Assembly (NCBI GenBank): GCA_030220185.1
Contig: JASPKZ010007288.1
Coordinates: 320,001 to 384,000, forward strand
Origin: Diploptera punctata
Taxonomy: Eukaryota; Arthropoda; Insecta; Blattodea; Blaberidae
Direction of reading: 5' to 3'
DNA: 64,000 bases
Shown here: positions 46,226-58,800 of the stretch, piece after piece
Position numbering within the stretch: position 1 is the stretch's first letter
Layout of the letters: every line of letters begins with the position of its first letter
Position numbers and translations under genes: made by a program
The notes under the pieces: generated by a model
What the model was told of the DNA's origin: nothing
Databases searched by the model: none
The model's input: only the letters and a program-made list of their open reading frames with translations

Positions 46226-48464
46226 CGTTCAACACTTTTCATCGGATACTGCTAAACGCCCTTTTTTTAATGTGGAGATTTAGTATCAGATGTGTCACGT
46301 AGGTGATGCCATTTTCTCTATCGAAACTTGTTTTTCATACTTAGATCGAAATGAAAGTCGAACTCGCATAATAATAATAATGATTTATATTTTTAAGCCA
46401 ATGCTCAGACATTTTGTGGAACAATTGCCATTTGTATTCTTGCTCCCCAATATATCTGACCACGTGTCCCAACATTTATGCAGTGCACAACAATTTATCA
46501 GGTGTTCAAATTGAATGGCAGTGTTGTTGTTACACAACATGCTGTTTGGCGATTTTATTATATGGATGAGGTAGCGGTTTTTCTCCCATACCCTTTGTTA
46601 TGTATTATTATTAATCAGTTCTTTTATTCTCGATTTAAATTACGTATAAAAATACTATGGTACAAAATAACACAAAACGCAGACCTAAGTCATGCTTTTA
46701 TTTACTGTGATCATGAGGAAAGATTTAAGTCACCTATGGTATCGATAAAGTGCTATTAATAAAGATATAAACAGATGTATCATAATAAAATGTATCGCTA
46801 TTAATAACGAAGCAAAAGCTATTACGAATAACAAACACTTCCATTTATTACATTGAGGAAACTACTGTCCACACAAAGGCGGGGAAGTTAGAAAATATCA
46901 TTTCCCAAGGGATTTATCTGCAGTTCTGTTCAGAGTCTGAAGCAATACAATGTTTAATTCCTTATTTGAATAAAATAGTGATGTCACTCAAAACTCATCA
47001 TCGGAAATACCCACCACCTTCCAGTCCAACCCATAAAACCACAGATGCTGAGAGCTTAAAACTACCAAGCGGTTGAACAAGTTTTTATTAGGAAACCCCC
47101 AGTAGCCTAACATACAGAAATATATGGCAACATCGCGAACCTAACAAGAAGTGGCTGTAGTCCAAACGTTCATGAAGTCACAATATAAACGGGTGTAAAC
47201 ACGCCTTATGTACCATTTCCAATTCATTATAAACCAATCAAAAAATGTATAATAAAATTCAACGTTAATGTCTAAGATATTAGAACTATGGAAATAAGAC
47301 TCGTTATTTACGAGAAAAGGCAGATCATGTGAACACAGTATTTCCCGCAGTCGGGGAGGTAAAGTCTTCTTAAAATTCATCGGCAAGTGAAGACCTAGAG
47401 TTTGCGGTACTAAATAATTATAAAATTTTCCTCGTCAGCAAAATAAGACTCAAAAATAGCGAGAGAAATAACAAAAGAACTCTGTTAAATTCCGGACACT
47501 TATAAACGTTTCCGAGTTGCAAATATATTATATACCGGAATATATTATCCTATAATCGCAATATATCAGTCACGCGACTTATAACATAAACCGCGAACTT
47601 AAAACTGAAACGTGTAAATTTAATATACTTCGGCAAACGATATAATATAATACAATTTTTACTATCCCATATTGCCAAGTTACATCGTCGGTAGGCATCA
47701 TCAAAAACATTTGTTATTATAAGTGAAAAAAGTGCTGAACTGTGAACAAATGCATTGTTTTTACTAAAAGGTCAAACAGATTCTGCCCGTGTAAGTCCTA
47801 TTGTTATTCCCGAGAAATAATTTATTGCTCTCCGACACCCATCCCACTTAGTACGGCGCACCAATTACTGAAACTAATACCTTAATTATAATCCCTCTCA
47901 TGGCCCATCACCAGCCGGAATTCTGTCACTGTTTCTCTTCCAGATGTCCGTACATATGTATTTTGTAGAATTGAGGACCATTTTTACCCCTTCACTTATC
48001 TTCCATAGATACTCCAGACTTTTGGACTTAAACTTGGATTTGATGAGTAGTTTTGTGGAAAGAAGTAGATACTTTTTTTTTTCGTAGATGAGCATATTTT
48101 CGTTTCTCCCTTCGCCAGGAAATCAGCCTTCTCATTTTCTTGAATTCGTATATATTGGAAGATATCCATTAAAATGTAATTATTTTTCCTTGTATAACAT
48201 AATTAATACTATGCGATTGCATAAAATAGAAAAACGTTTCGGTACAATAATATACCACTGTTGCATTTTCTGTATAGAGTGCAAGATGCGAGAACACAAA
48301 CACTTAAAAAAATAATCAGTGCAACATGCCATCCATCACACTTAATTTAGGTGTGATAATGTTCGAATTATAAGTCTAACAACATGTGACTTTCTTTAAA
48401 GTTCAGTATATATATATATATATATTCATAAGAGGAGTTAACCCGAGGGATATGGTGACGCCAG
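46226..48464. other. No gene seen
   Basis: AT-rich non-coding sequence. The few frames of 75-107 codons have no recognisable domain. A TA run lies at 48406-48426. Confidence 0.5.
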
Positions 48465-49938
48465 AAGGTTGAATGCCAGCTTAAAAATTCCGATCCCAAC
48501 CAGAGACAAAATGGACAAAAGTAAACTCACCGCAATAGTCCTATTCGACTACAGCAAAGCCTTTGACACAGTAGATATAGACTTAATGCTAGCGAGACTA
48601 AAGACACTACATCTGTCGGAAAACTCCCTTGATTGGTTTAGATCTTACCTCACTAATCGTCAGCAATCAGTTTCTGTTAATAATCGCATTTCTTCCTGGC
48701 GCTTGGTGAGGAAAGGGGTACCTCAAGGCGGCGTCCTCGCTCCTCTTCTCTTCTCGATTTATATTAATGACTTGACCACGAAACTACAAAACTGCAAGCA
48801 TCATCTTTACGCCGACGACCTACAGATTAACACACACTTTAGGCCTGACGAAATTAATGAATATATTGACAAAGTAAACACTGACCTCAGGCATATATCT
48901 TTATGGTCCAGACAATATGGGCTGAAACTAAATGTAAACAAAACGCAAGCAATAATTATCGGACATCCAAGGCTATTATACTTCATAAACAATGGCAATA
49001 TGCCGGCTGTCATATTAGATAATGAACAAATTCCTTATAACGACGTCGTTAAAAACTAGGGATTTTACTTAGATTCTAATTTAAATTGTCATGTGCAAGT
49101 AAAACAAACATCTAAAAGGATCTTCTCCATAATGCATTCCCTAAAGCGCCTTAAACATTTTCTTCCTACAACTCTTAAAAGAATTTTAGTCCAGACTTTA
49201 GTGATGCCGCATTTTGACTACTGTGACGATCTACTAACTGACATAAGTGACGGATTGTCGGACAAACTGCAGCGTGTCCATAATATGTGTATCAGATTCA
49301 TATTTAATGTTCGAAAATACGATCACATTTCTCCATTATTCCACGAATTGTCATGGTTACATCTAAAAGAGAGAAGAAAATCGCACTGTCTAATTCTCCT
49401 AATTAAGATCCTACATACCTCGATTCCCAATTATGTATCATCCCGTTTCCAGTATCTATCCTCAATCCATAACTTAAACACAAGCTCACAACATAGTCTC
49501 TTGCTTAATATACCGCAACATAGGACATCACATCACTCCATCTCATATACCATCTTCACTTCTCGCAACTGGAATTCCCTACCACAAGAAATAAGTGGCT
49601 GCCGGACATTGACATATTTTAAAAGAAATCAAAATTTATATTTACTCTAAACTCGACTTCATTATTATCCAGTGTAAGGTATATATATAAATTGGTGTTT
49701 CCCGTATAATGTATCATATTTATATTATTATTATAATTATTATTATCGTATCATTATTGTTATTACCCTATAAAATGTTGTTTGTACATGACATTTACAT
49801 TGCTACATTTATTGTATCTTAAACTGTTTATAATTAGTATAGTGTATATCTATATTTGTCAAATATTTATTTGTATTTGTACTGGTTGAGTGGAAGAGAG
49901 GGCCTTATGGCCTTAAGTCTGCAAGAATAAATAAAGTA

Positions 49939-49981
<43 letters not shown>

Positions 49982-49990
49982 TATTATATT
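48465..49990 (+). mobile_element. CR1/Jockey-type LINE, 5'-truncated
   Basis: The element begins inside the RT domain and carries a 3' untranslated part with GGAAGAGAGGGCCTTATGG, AATAAATAAAG and a pure ATT tail (49940-49990). Such a conserved GGCCTTATGGCCTTAA end plus ATT tail is common in arthropod CR1/Jockey-like families. The finer clade is not assigned. No duplication was identified. Confidence 0.75.
48469..49650 (+). pseudogene. CR1/Jockey-type reverse transcriptase, one internal stop
   Basis: RT motifs: VLFDYSKAFDTVD (motif A) at ~48539, LVRKGVPQGGVLAPLLFSIYINDL (motif B) at ~48700, HLYADDLQIN (motif C, YADD) at ~48800, LKLNVNKTQAIIIG at ~48930. A TAG at 49057-49059 interrupts the thumb region, and the same frame stays open from 49060 to the natural stop at 49650 (HFDYCDDLL, RVHNMCIRFIFNVRKYDHISPL, NWNSLPQEI). 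The N-terminal fingers and endonuclease are missing. One stop in nearly 400 codons points to a fairly young insertion. Confidence 0.88.
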
Positions 49991-50172
49991 ATAGACTCAA
50001 ACACTCTACTTCAGTGTATTGCCTTAGCCAACTACTCTTCGTCTATCCCGTGGAAGTATGTAAGAAGCAAATTAAAAGTTTACGGCAATAAATAAAATCA
50101 ATAATGATATCAGCATTATCCTGCGAAAAAAAAACAAACATTCTTAAAACCGGAATTATAATCTTAATAATA

Positions 50173-50219
<47 letters not shown>

Positions 50220-50354
50220 TTAATGATAATGATGACGTTGACAGTAGTCATCATCATCTTCATGGTAGGCCGTCGGCCTTTTCCGCTCTCAGAATTCATC
50301 TTTCCATTAATAATAATAGTAGTAATAGTAATAATAATAATAATTATTATTATT
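49991..50354. repeat. ATT/AAT/ATG microsatellite cluster
   Basis: Runs of ATA and ATG repeats lie at 50168-50245 and 50310-50354, with ~100 bp of unique sequence between. The right run provides the target of RTE-A copy 2. Confidence 0.85.
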
Positions 50355-50379
50355 CCCTCCATGGTATCTTTACCTTGTC

Positions 50380-50691
50380 GTGGTGGAGTGGCTTGTGTGC
50401 TTAAATGATCCTGAGAGCTATGCCGGCGGTAGCATTGCTGCCGATAGGGTTACCCATGCCGGACTGGTCGAAGGTGATAAGCCAGACGAAATAAGTACCT
50501 TGGTCGAAAGAGTGACGATCTTTCACCGTAAAAATACAACCGTCAAGAAATGCGGACATGGGTTCTACTGGGGTAAAATTTTCCGGAGGTCAAATAGTCC
50601 CCCATTCGGTTCTCCGGGCGGGGACTACTTCAGGGAACCCATGCCAAAGGCTCAAACACAGGGACATGTTCCTAGGAACATGGAATGTTAG
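50380..50691 (+). CDS. RTE-A copy 2 short upstream frame
   Basis: This 103-codon frame, MVEWLVCLNDPESYAGGSIAADRVTH..., differs at only a few residues from the copy 1 frame and overlaps the start of the endonuclease frame in another phase. It lacks a known domain. Conservation of openness in three copies is suggestive only. Confidence 0.4.
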   Translation: MVEWLVCLNDPESYAGGSIAADRVTHAGLVEGDKPDEISTLVERVTIFHRKNTTVKKCGHGFYWGKIFRRSNSPPFGSPGGDYFREPMPKAQTQGHVPRNMEC

Positions 50692-51669
50692 GACTTTATA
50701 CAATAGCGGGGCACTAGAGATATTAACGCGGGAATTGGATAAATCGCCCTTGGATATAGTCGCTTTACAGGAAGTTAGGTGGCCAGGAGAAGGTAGTCAG
50801 GAATCAGGAAGCTTTTCATTATACTATGGGGGTGCAGAAAGACCTGCATTTGGGAACGGGTTTTTTTAGTCAGAAGGAGGATCCTATCCGCTATCCGAGA
50901 TATTAAGTTTGTTAGTGATAGGATATCATACATAATTCTAAAGGGTAAACGACATGATTTTATAATTGTAAATGTACATGCCCCCACAGAAGATAAAGAT
51001 GACAAGATCAAGGATGAGTTCTATGAAGAATTAGAATGCTTATTTGATAGCCTTTCACGATATCATATGAAAATTGTCTTAGGAGATTTTAATGCAAAAG
51101 TGGGGCGGGAAGATATATTCAAACCAACAATAGGCAAATTCAGTCTTCATGAAGATAGTAACGACAACGGGGTTAGATTAGTCACATTTGCCACATCAAA
51201 GAATCTCGTTGTTAAGAGCACAACATTTCAGCATAAGGATATTCATAAATACACCTGGACGTCCCCAGATGGAGAAACTCGGAACCAGATAGATCATGTA
51301 TTAGTGGATAAACGCTGGCACAGTAGCATCATTGATGTTAGATCAGTTAGAGGGACAGACTGCAATTCAGATCATCATCTGGTCAGGGTGAAAATCAGAC
51401 AACGGCTATCGCTTATGAGAGGAACAAACGCTAAAGATGATTCTGTAAAATATGAATTAAAAAACTTGAAAAATGATGAAATGCGGCAAGAATACCAAAT
51501 CAAAATTGCTAATAGATTTGAAGTACTGGAATCTTCAGATGACAATGTGGCAAACGAAGAAGAAACTGATATAAATAAAGAATGGGAGGCTATAAGAGAT
51601 ACTATTAAATTGTCAGCATCAGAAAGCATTGGTTGTTTAAAAAAGAGGCAAAACAAGAAAATGGTTTGA
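50558..51669 (+). pseudogene. RTE-A copy 2 endonuclease domain, frameshifted
   Basis: The first open part (50558-50869) carries GTWNVRTL and LQEVRW. Indels in the G and T runs then end it at a TAG. The second part (51067-51669) carries LGDFNAKVG, QIDHVLVDKRW and NSDHHLV, and stops at KKRQNKKMV because of one extra A. Every catalytic residue of an APE-type nuclease is still encoded, but not in one frame. Confidence 0.9.
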
Positions 51670-53599
51670 TGAGGAATGTGCCGACATTGTAAAGAAAAGA
51701 AAGCTAGCAAAAATTAAATGGTTACACGAGCCAAATGAGGTAAATTTAGAGCAATTGGGTAGTGTTAGACGGGAAACCACCAAGTTACTAAAGAGTAAAA
51801 AGAGGGAATATTTGAGAGAGAAGATTAATGATCTCGAAATGAATGCAAAAAATAGGAACATTAGAGAATTATATCAGGGAATTAGTATAGAGAAGAAAGG
51901 GTTTCAGGCTAGAACAAACATAATTCGGAATGAAAATGGGGATATGATTGCAGATTCCAAGAGTATATTAAATAGATGGAAAAGTTATTTTAATCAGCTA
52001 TTAAATGTACATACAGAACAGGACATTGAGGAGAATAACTTACAGACAGCAGAAATGCTAGTCGCAGAGCCAAGTGCATTAGAGGTTGAAATGGCAATTG
52101 AAAAATTGAAGATGTATAAAGCATCAGGTTCAGATGAGATCCCAGCAGAACTGATAAAATCAGGGGGAGAAAAATTGATGGACAAGATACGCTGGTTGCT
52201 TAGTATGATTTGGGAAAAAGAAGCTCTTCCAGATGAATGGAAGGAATCAATTATCGTACCAATTTATAAGAAAGGAGATAAAACTGATTGCAACAACTAT
52301 AGGGGCATCTCATTACTTTCAACTTCGTACAAAATTCTAACAAATATATTAGTAAGCAGACTTACTCCCTATATTGATGACATTCTAGGAGATCATCAAT
52401 GTGCATTTAGAAGAAACAGGTCTACAACAGATCAGATTTTTAGTATAAGACAGATTTTAGAAAAGAAATGGGAATATAATGGTACTGTACATCAACTATA
52501 TGTAGACTTCAAAAAAGCATATGATTCAATTAAGAGGGAGAAGTTATATAGTATCCTGCTGGAGTTTGGAATTCCTAAAAAGTTAGTTAGACTTATACGA
52601 ATGTGTCTAAATGGCTCAACGAGTAGGGTGCGTGTAGGCAAACAGTTTTCAGACACTTTTGAAATCCAGAATGGGTTAAAGCAAGGAGATGCACTATCTC
52701 CTCTACTATTTAATTTTGTACTAGAGCATGCCATTAAATCTTTAGAGAATGAGGAAGGCTTACAACTCAATGGTATTAATAAGCTGTTAGTTTATGCTGA
52801 TGATGTAGTACTACTGGCCGATAGCGAGGAGATACTAAAGGCCAACACGCACACACTATTGAGTAACACTAAGAAATTAGGACTGGAAGTAAATATCAGT
52901 AAAACTAAATATATGGTCACACGTAGAAATACATTATATAATGGAAATGGACAGCTAATGACAAATGAGGGAAATTTTGAGGAATTGGCTGAATTCAAAT
53001 ACCTAGGAACAATAATCACAAATAGGAATGAGATGCACAAAGAAATTAAACATAGGCTCAATTCTGGAAATGCATGCTATTATGCATTGCAGAGACTTTT
53101 GATGTCCCAACTCCTTTCAAAAAACGTTAAGCTGAAAATATATAAAACTATTGTTCTACCAGTTATATTATATGGGTGCGAAACATGGACTCTTACTTTA
53201 AGGGAGGAAAGGAGATTACGAGTATTTGAGAATAAAGTTCTTAGGAAAATTTTTGGACCAAAGAGAGATGAACAGACAGGTGAATGGAGAAGACTACATA
53301 ACAATGAACTACATGGTCTTTATAGGAAGCCAGATATAATAAGAACAGTTAAGTCCCGTAGACTGCGATGGGCAGGACATGTTGCGCGTATGGGGAATGA
53401 AAGACGTGCATGGAAACTTCTTGTAGGAAAGCCAGAAGGAAAACGCCCAGTTGGTAGACCAAAAATGAGGTGGGAGAACAACATTAACTATGATTTGAGG
53501 GAAGTAGATTATACAGGGAATGATTGGAAAGCATTAGCTCAGGATAGGGATGTATGGAGAGCTTATGTCCGTGCGGCCATGAACCTACGGGTTCGATAG
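51665..53599 (+). CDS. RTE-A copy 2 reverse transcriptase frame
   Basis: This frame is open from just after the frameshift to the natural stop. Counted from the Met/TTG at 51755, motif A DFKKAYD is at residues 251-257, motif B GLKQGDALSP at 307-316 and YADD at 347-350. The basic C-terminus GRPKMRWENNINYDLREVDY is followed by the last residues RVR. There are few differences from copy 1 (for example GSTSRV for GSKSRV). A working start codon is not obvious, because in the ancestral protein this is an internal domain. Confidence 0.9.
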   Translation, partial: FDEECADIVKKRKLAKIKWLHEPNEVNLEQLGSVRRETTKLLKSKKREYLREKINDLEMNAKNRNIRELYQGISIEKKGFQARTNIIRNENGDMIADSKSILNRWKSYFNQLLNVHTEQDIEENNLQTAEMLVAEPSALEVEMAIEKLKMYKASGSDEIPAELIKSGGEKLMDKIRWLLSMIWEKEALPDEWKESIIVPIYKKGDKTDCNNYRGISLLSTSYKILTNILVSRLTPYIDDILGDHQCAFRRNRSTTDQIFSIRQILEKKWEYNGTVHQLYVDFKKAYDSIKREKLYSILLEFGIPKKLVRLIRMCLNGSTSRVRVGKQFSDTFEIQNGLKQGDALSPLLFNFVLEHAIKSLENEEGLQLNGINKLLVYADDVVLLADSEEILKANTHTLLSNTKKLGLEVNISKTKYMVTRRNTLYNGNGQLMTNEGNFEELAEFKYLGTIITNRNEMHKEIKHRLNSGNACYYALQRLLMSQLLSKNVKLKIYKTIVLPVILYGCETWTLTLREERRLRVFENKVLRKIFGPKRDEQTGEWRRLHNNELHGLYRKPDIIRTVKSRRLRWAGHVARMGNERRAWKLLVGKPEGKRPVGRPKMRWENNINYDLREVDYTGNDWKALAQDRDVWRAYVRAAMNLRVR

Positions 53600-53624
53600 T
53601 GCCAGTGAGTAAGTAAGTAAGTAA

Positions 53625-54203
53625 TTATTATTATTAGTATTATTATTATGAACTCCGCCATGGCCCGTCCCAAGCCCGGATGAGAAAGGAGGAGGGGAAG
53701 GAGTAACAACCTCGTTAAAAAACCAGGGTTCAGTTGGCTCCGACTGATAGTACTCTGTAAGGGTCCCTAGCCAGGTTATGGTGAAAACCTCAACGGCAGA
53801 GTCGGCGCAGAGAGAGTCTTTCATCACGGCGGATCTGCCGGAAGAGGCAACCCTATCTCTAAGGGAAATAGAGAAACGCTGCCTTGCGGTGAAGAGGGAT
53901 CTACAAAGGCTATGGGAGGAAAACCCAGACAGAATTTTTTCTGGTCCCCCAGGTTGGGGGTTTATGCTGTGGACCAGCTCCCCACACATTATAAAAAAAA
54001 ACAAAATGCTAAAAGACCAAATCAATCAAAGCCGGACAGACGAACAGAAAGAAGAAAAGAGGGAGACCAAGGTTAACATGGAAGGAAAACATGAAGACAG
54101 TAATGCAAGCTAGAGGGATAAGCATCGAAGATGCCCAAGACCTAGGCTTTGGAGGTTTGGCACGGGAAGACGGCAGCAGCTATAAAAACCCGAAGATAGA
54201 TAA

Positions 54204-54235
<32 letters not shown>
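53625..54235 (+). repeat. Short non-LTR-like composite repeat
   Basis: After a short ATT run, a GC-richer ~560-bp unit starts near 53650 (GAACTCCGCCATGGCCCG), has a 111-codon frame (53778-54113), and near 54063-54110 its other frame reads RPRLTWKENMKTVMQARGI, like the C-terminal tail of a LINE polyprotein. It ends in an ATT tail (54207-54252). A leader joined directly to a LINE 3' end without RT suggests an internally deleted, non-autonomous LINE. The parent family is not in this window. Confidence 0.5.
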
Positions 54236-54237
<2 letters not shown>

Positions 54238-54289
54238 TATTATTATTATTATGAGTAGTAGTAGTATTATATGATACTTAGTTGTTAGA

Positions 54290-54755
54290 GGACGATAGTA
54301 TTTTATACCTTTACCGCAAGACGCTGGACGAAAAGTTAATTGAAAATACATTTGATACTCCTGAAGAACAATATCAGTATATTGTCGAAAATATACATAT
54401 GGCTGCTAGGGAGGCTTTGGGAGAAAAGGAAATTGAGAATAAGAAAACTTATTTTTGAAACAAGGAGATGAAAATGATGTAGATGATTAAAAAGTTAATA
54501 TCTTAAATGGTTAAGTACAATAAAGTTGACGGACAAAATGGAGTATAAAAATTCACAAGCAAAGGTAACCTGTCAAACTTATATTGGAGGAAAAGGTTTT
54601 CAGAGGCATGGAGAACTTTGAAATATTTAAGAAAGCCAGGACACAATAAAATCAATATTCAGGTAATTTCTTTAAATTAATGGAAATTATATTTTAGCAA
54701 GCTATTGACTGAAGATCGTTCAGAATTTTTAAGTGGATTTGCAGAGGAAACAATT
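54290..54755 (+). pseudogene. RTE-C relic, upstream part (before gypsy insertion)
   Basis: Broken plus-strand frames read LYRKTLDEKLIENTFDTPEEQYQYIVENIHMAAREALGE, then WRKRFSEAWRTLKYLRK and WKLYFSKLLTEDRSEF. This is the linker between endonuclease and RT in RTE-type elements. It stops where the gypsy-related block starts and picks up at 60494. Confidence 0.7.
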
Positions 54756-54816
54756 ATTTAAAACCAACTTGTTTATATTAAAAGGTTATCTTTTTAAACA
54801 AGTTGGTTTTAAATAA
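54754..54816. repeat. Perfect 22-bp inverted repeat with 19-nt loop
   Basis: Arms 54754-54775 and 54795-54816 are exact inverse complements (core TTTAAAACCAACTTGTTTA). The hairpin sits at the edge between the RTE-C relic and the gypsy 3' LTR, and the right arm includes the proposed LTR terminus. It could form a cruciform or act as a terminator-like hairpin, but an origin from the insertion or excision of an element is more likely. Confidence 0.9.
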
Positions 54817-55301
54817 AACAATAAATTAACAACAAAAAATGATTCTTGATCGAACGACCAAGCATAGCTGTAGAAATAACTGAATAAATAACATACCATA
54901 CATATTACCACACTCACACACGTGTCCAAGCCTTAGGAATCACTTCTTCCGTACATTGCTGGACTAACTCAAAACAGACCTCTTCTCGGCCTCAATCAAC
55001 TTGTCTATATAGACCACCATATTAACCTTCCAGTCGCATGGTGAGTTGGAACTGGATTCCACCTTTGAATCCGTCTTTAAATAACCAAAACGTCGGTTGC
55101 TAGGCTGATCGAATGATGATGTTCGGTAAGAGTACAATGTATATAAAGGTTCGCAAGTAGAGGGGATATGCGCCATAGAGATGCCCGGCGGAAAGGATGA
55201 GAAGGGGAAGGACATTGGCATATTTCATAAATGTTCTGTAGTAGGGAGAAGAACAAAGATACCATACTGAACCGCAGAAAGGCACTTTCGGTTCAATAAC
55301 T
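54801..55301 (-). repeat. Proposed 3' LTR of the gypsy element
   Basis: On the minus strand, a purine tract at 55316-55302 (GGAGGGCGCAGGGGG) is followed at once by AGTTATTGAACC. The segment ends AACCAACT at 54801. AGTT...AACT ends right after a polypurine tract are typical of gypsy LTRs. Without a second copy the limits are inferred. Confidence 0.45.
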
Positions 55302-55872
55302 CCCCCTGCGCCCTCCGGGTAAAGAAGAAGACAGTCCATAAATTTCAAAATAATGTCCGGTAGAACAATCCCACGTTGGGAGGGGCACATCAACACTATC
55401 AGATTCCAGCGGTAAATTTCTACACAAATCTTCATCGTCCCCTAAATCGCAATTACCACACTCGCTTCCATGTTGACTATACAGGCGCTGAAAATTAATT
55501 CCATCTGGACTCATTTGCCATAGTACAACTCTGCGGTGTTCCAGGTGAAGAACAGGGTGACGATACCATAATTGGATTGCCGGATCGCAATCCCGTTCCA
55601 CCGCTATTCAGGAATCTGTAGTTCTAGAGCCACTATGTCGGTCAGCTGGGCACTCGGGGGTCGGCCGGATCCTCCAAGCGCTCGACTGCCGAACATTCCA
55701 GGCTGCGTCGTAATGCCAATGTTAAGGAAGGGTAAACTGAAACAAAAAACAGGCGAAGACAGGAAAACGGAACCTCAGACATACTAGTTCAGCATGTGAC
55801 ATAATACAAAATGTTTTCGTAATAAACATCTAGTTTAACATACAGATATTTTCACAACAAACATGCTTGGAT

Positions 55873-58800
55873 TCACTTCATTACAGAACATAGTTTAACT
55901 TGACTGACATGTTGTTTTATAATGTGGCTATCGACGTTTTCTAACTCGAGGGTAACTGGTGTTAGAAAGCGTTTCACAATGTAAGGTTCAGACCATTTAA
56001 ACATAAGCTTTCCCATACGTTGCTCCCCACGATTACTGAGTGGATAAAGGCGATAACGTACTCGATCGCCAACTTTATAAGAGACGTCCTTCCTATCCTT
56101 ATTATACCTATTAGCTACGTTCTCTTTAGCGACCTTAAGATTCTTGAATGCTTCCTCCCATTTCTGAACTTTGTTGGCTTGTTTCAAATCACTTAAGTCA
56201 GCATCCGTAATGCGCCAATTTAATTCCAAGGGATGCATAATACGTCTACCCAAAAACAATTCGGCAGGGGTAGTTTTTGTTGATTCATGGACCGCATCAT
56301 TACAACCCAAAGCAAACAACGGCAAATGTTGATCCCAAACATTTTGCTTAACATTATGAAAAATGGTAAGACCTGTTTTCAACGAGCGGAAAAACCTCTC
56401 ACAAAGGTTAGGCTTTGGATAATAGGGAGAAGTAGTAATACGACGGACACCCCAATCGAAACACATATTCTTAAACATATGAGAAGTAAAGGCTTTTGCA
56501 TTATCCGAAACAATGGATTCAGGCACACCAAAGTTCGGAAAGAAGTTTCTAGTGAAGAATTCTACGACAGCACTAGATTTCAAGGATCTCACGGGATGAA
56601 GCACGACGTATTTAGAGAACCCGTCGACGACTGCTAGAACCCTAACATTACCTCGTTTAGAGCGAACTAAGGGACCAAAGAAATCAATAAAGAGTCTTTG
56701 CATGGGAGCTGTGGAGGGCTCCGCTGAATGAAGACCTACTTTAGTATTAGAAGCGGGCTTAGCTCGCTGACAATCGACACAATTCAAAATATATTTACGC
56801 ACATCATCACCCATATGCGGCCAGTAAAATTGTCTACTGAGCTTTTCCATAGTCTTAGCAATGCCCAAGTGCATGCCCAAAGGAGAATCGTGATAATACT
56901 TAAGTAAGACGGGCCGCAATACTACGGGAACCAACACACGATTCTTCGGACCTTTCCGAGGACTATACACTAATAGACCTCTATGTAAAGAAAAATCTGT
57001 ACTATTAGTGCCTGCTCTAACTTGAGCATATAATCTCTTACAATCATTATCTTCTTGTTGATGCAATTTGAGATCTTTGAATGATGCAGGAAAGTTCGAT
57101 AGAAGATTGACTTGAGGATGTTCCGGAACCTCATCTTCATGGAACAGTCGCGATAAGCCATCTGCTACCGCGTTATCAGATCCTCTAACATGAACTACTT
57201 CAAAATTGAAAGCGGAAAGACGCACAACCCACCTACCAATTCTGCCCAGAGTACCACTGTTTTTACATAACCAAGAAACTGCTTGATTATCTGAGTGAAC
57301 CACAAAACGGTTGTGCTCCAAAAAGGTACGGAATTTTTCACAACCAAAAACAATAGCTAAAATTTCTCTCTCATAAATGCTATACTTAATCTCGGCCTCA
57401 TTCAAAGAGCGGCTAGCATATCCCACTGGTGCTAAATTGCCATCAATTTCCTGGTTAAGAACTGCACCTAACGCCCTATCACTGGCGTCGCACTGAAGAA
57501 CAAATTTTTTATTGAAGTCGGGAACCTGTAAAGTGGGAGCTTCACAAAGGGCTAATTTAAGACTTTGAAAAGAAGCTTCGCATTCTTGACTCCATAAGAA
57601 TTTAGTTTTCTTTTTCTTCAAGTTATTCAAAGGAATGGCAATCTGAGAGAAGTTAGGAATAAATCTGGCATAAAAGCCCACCATTCCCATGAAACTTCTA
57701 ACGCCTTTTAAATTCTTAGGTGTAGGAAGATTTTTGATGGCTTCAACTCTCTCCGGGTTCACTTGGATACCATCGGCTGATAACAAATGGCCCAAAAACT
57801 TTATTTTAGAACATCCCAAAGTGATCTTTTCAGGATTAACAGTAAATCCTTTATTATTTAATCTTTCAAAGACTTCTCTCAAATGAGCAAGATGTTGCCG
57901 CATGTCAGAAGAATACACGATGAGATCATCACAATACTGGAAGACATACTTGTATTTCAAGTCTCCAAATAATTTGTCTAATTCACGACTCAATACTTGA
58001 CTACCTACACTCAAACCCATAGGCAGCATATTAAATTCGTAAAGGCCGTTAGGGGTAACGAAAGCAGTGTATTTTCTGCTGGATGGAGTCAACGGTATTT
58101 GAAAAAAGGCGGAATGCAAGTCAATTACGGAAAACACCTTGGCTCCATGAAATATTTGGAAAGCTGCTTCCAAGGTAGGCAATGGGAAACAATCAAACAC
58201 TACTTTATTATTAAGTTTCCTATAGTCGATAACCAACCTATGGCCTCCACTAGGTTTTGGAACAAGAAAAGCCGGGCTCGCGTAACTAGAACGACTTGAC
58301 CTAATGACACCTTGTTGCATAAGCTTATGAATTTCGCTTTGTAACAGTTGCAACTTAGGTGGAGAAAATTGAAAAGGTGGAGACCGAACAGGGATATTAT
58401 CCAACAATTCCAGTTCACAAAAACTATCTTTTGCTCTTCCTAATTGATTACTAAATAATCCTGGGAATTCTTTCACCAATTTAGATAATTCCTTATCCTC
58501 CTCAAGATTATTGAGAGACATAACGCAACGTTGTTTCGAGGGATTCTTACCACACGGATGCCCGTACATACAAGGATGTACGTTAAACGGCAGCGAAACG
58601 TCTCGCGCAAACCTAAAATTACAAACTCTATTCTGAAAATCAATTTTCATGCCGGATTTCGACATAAAATCGTAGCCTAGAATAATAGGAACAGGTAACT
58701 CTGGGGCCACATAAAACAACTGGTCCCATGAAAATTTATTTATCTTTAAGTGCAAACGAACCATTTTATCTACGGAGAAGATTTGATTGTTAACTGATTT

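Larger units (their letters stand above)
50355..53624 (+). mobile_element. RTE-A retrotransposon, full-length copy 2
   Basis: The element starts CCCTCCATGGTATC and ends GTGCCAGTGAGTAAGTAAGTAAG. The flanks are ATT repeats on both sides, so the target duplication is hidden in them. It is nearly identical to copy 1 but in the opposite direction, 19 kb away. It has private indels: extra bases in runs near 50851 and 50861-50868 break the endonuclease, and an extra A near 51655-51661 breaks the endonuclease-RT junction. It is recent but not autonomous as it stands. Confidence 0.92.

Noticed and set aside
55293..55601. 102-codon minus-strand frame after gypsy pol, considered as env
   Set aside because: No signal peptide, membrane segment or cleavage site, and it runs into the polypurine tract. 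It is more likely 3' untranslated sequence.
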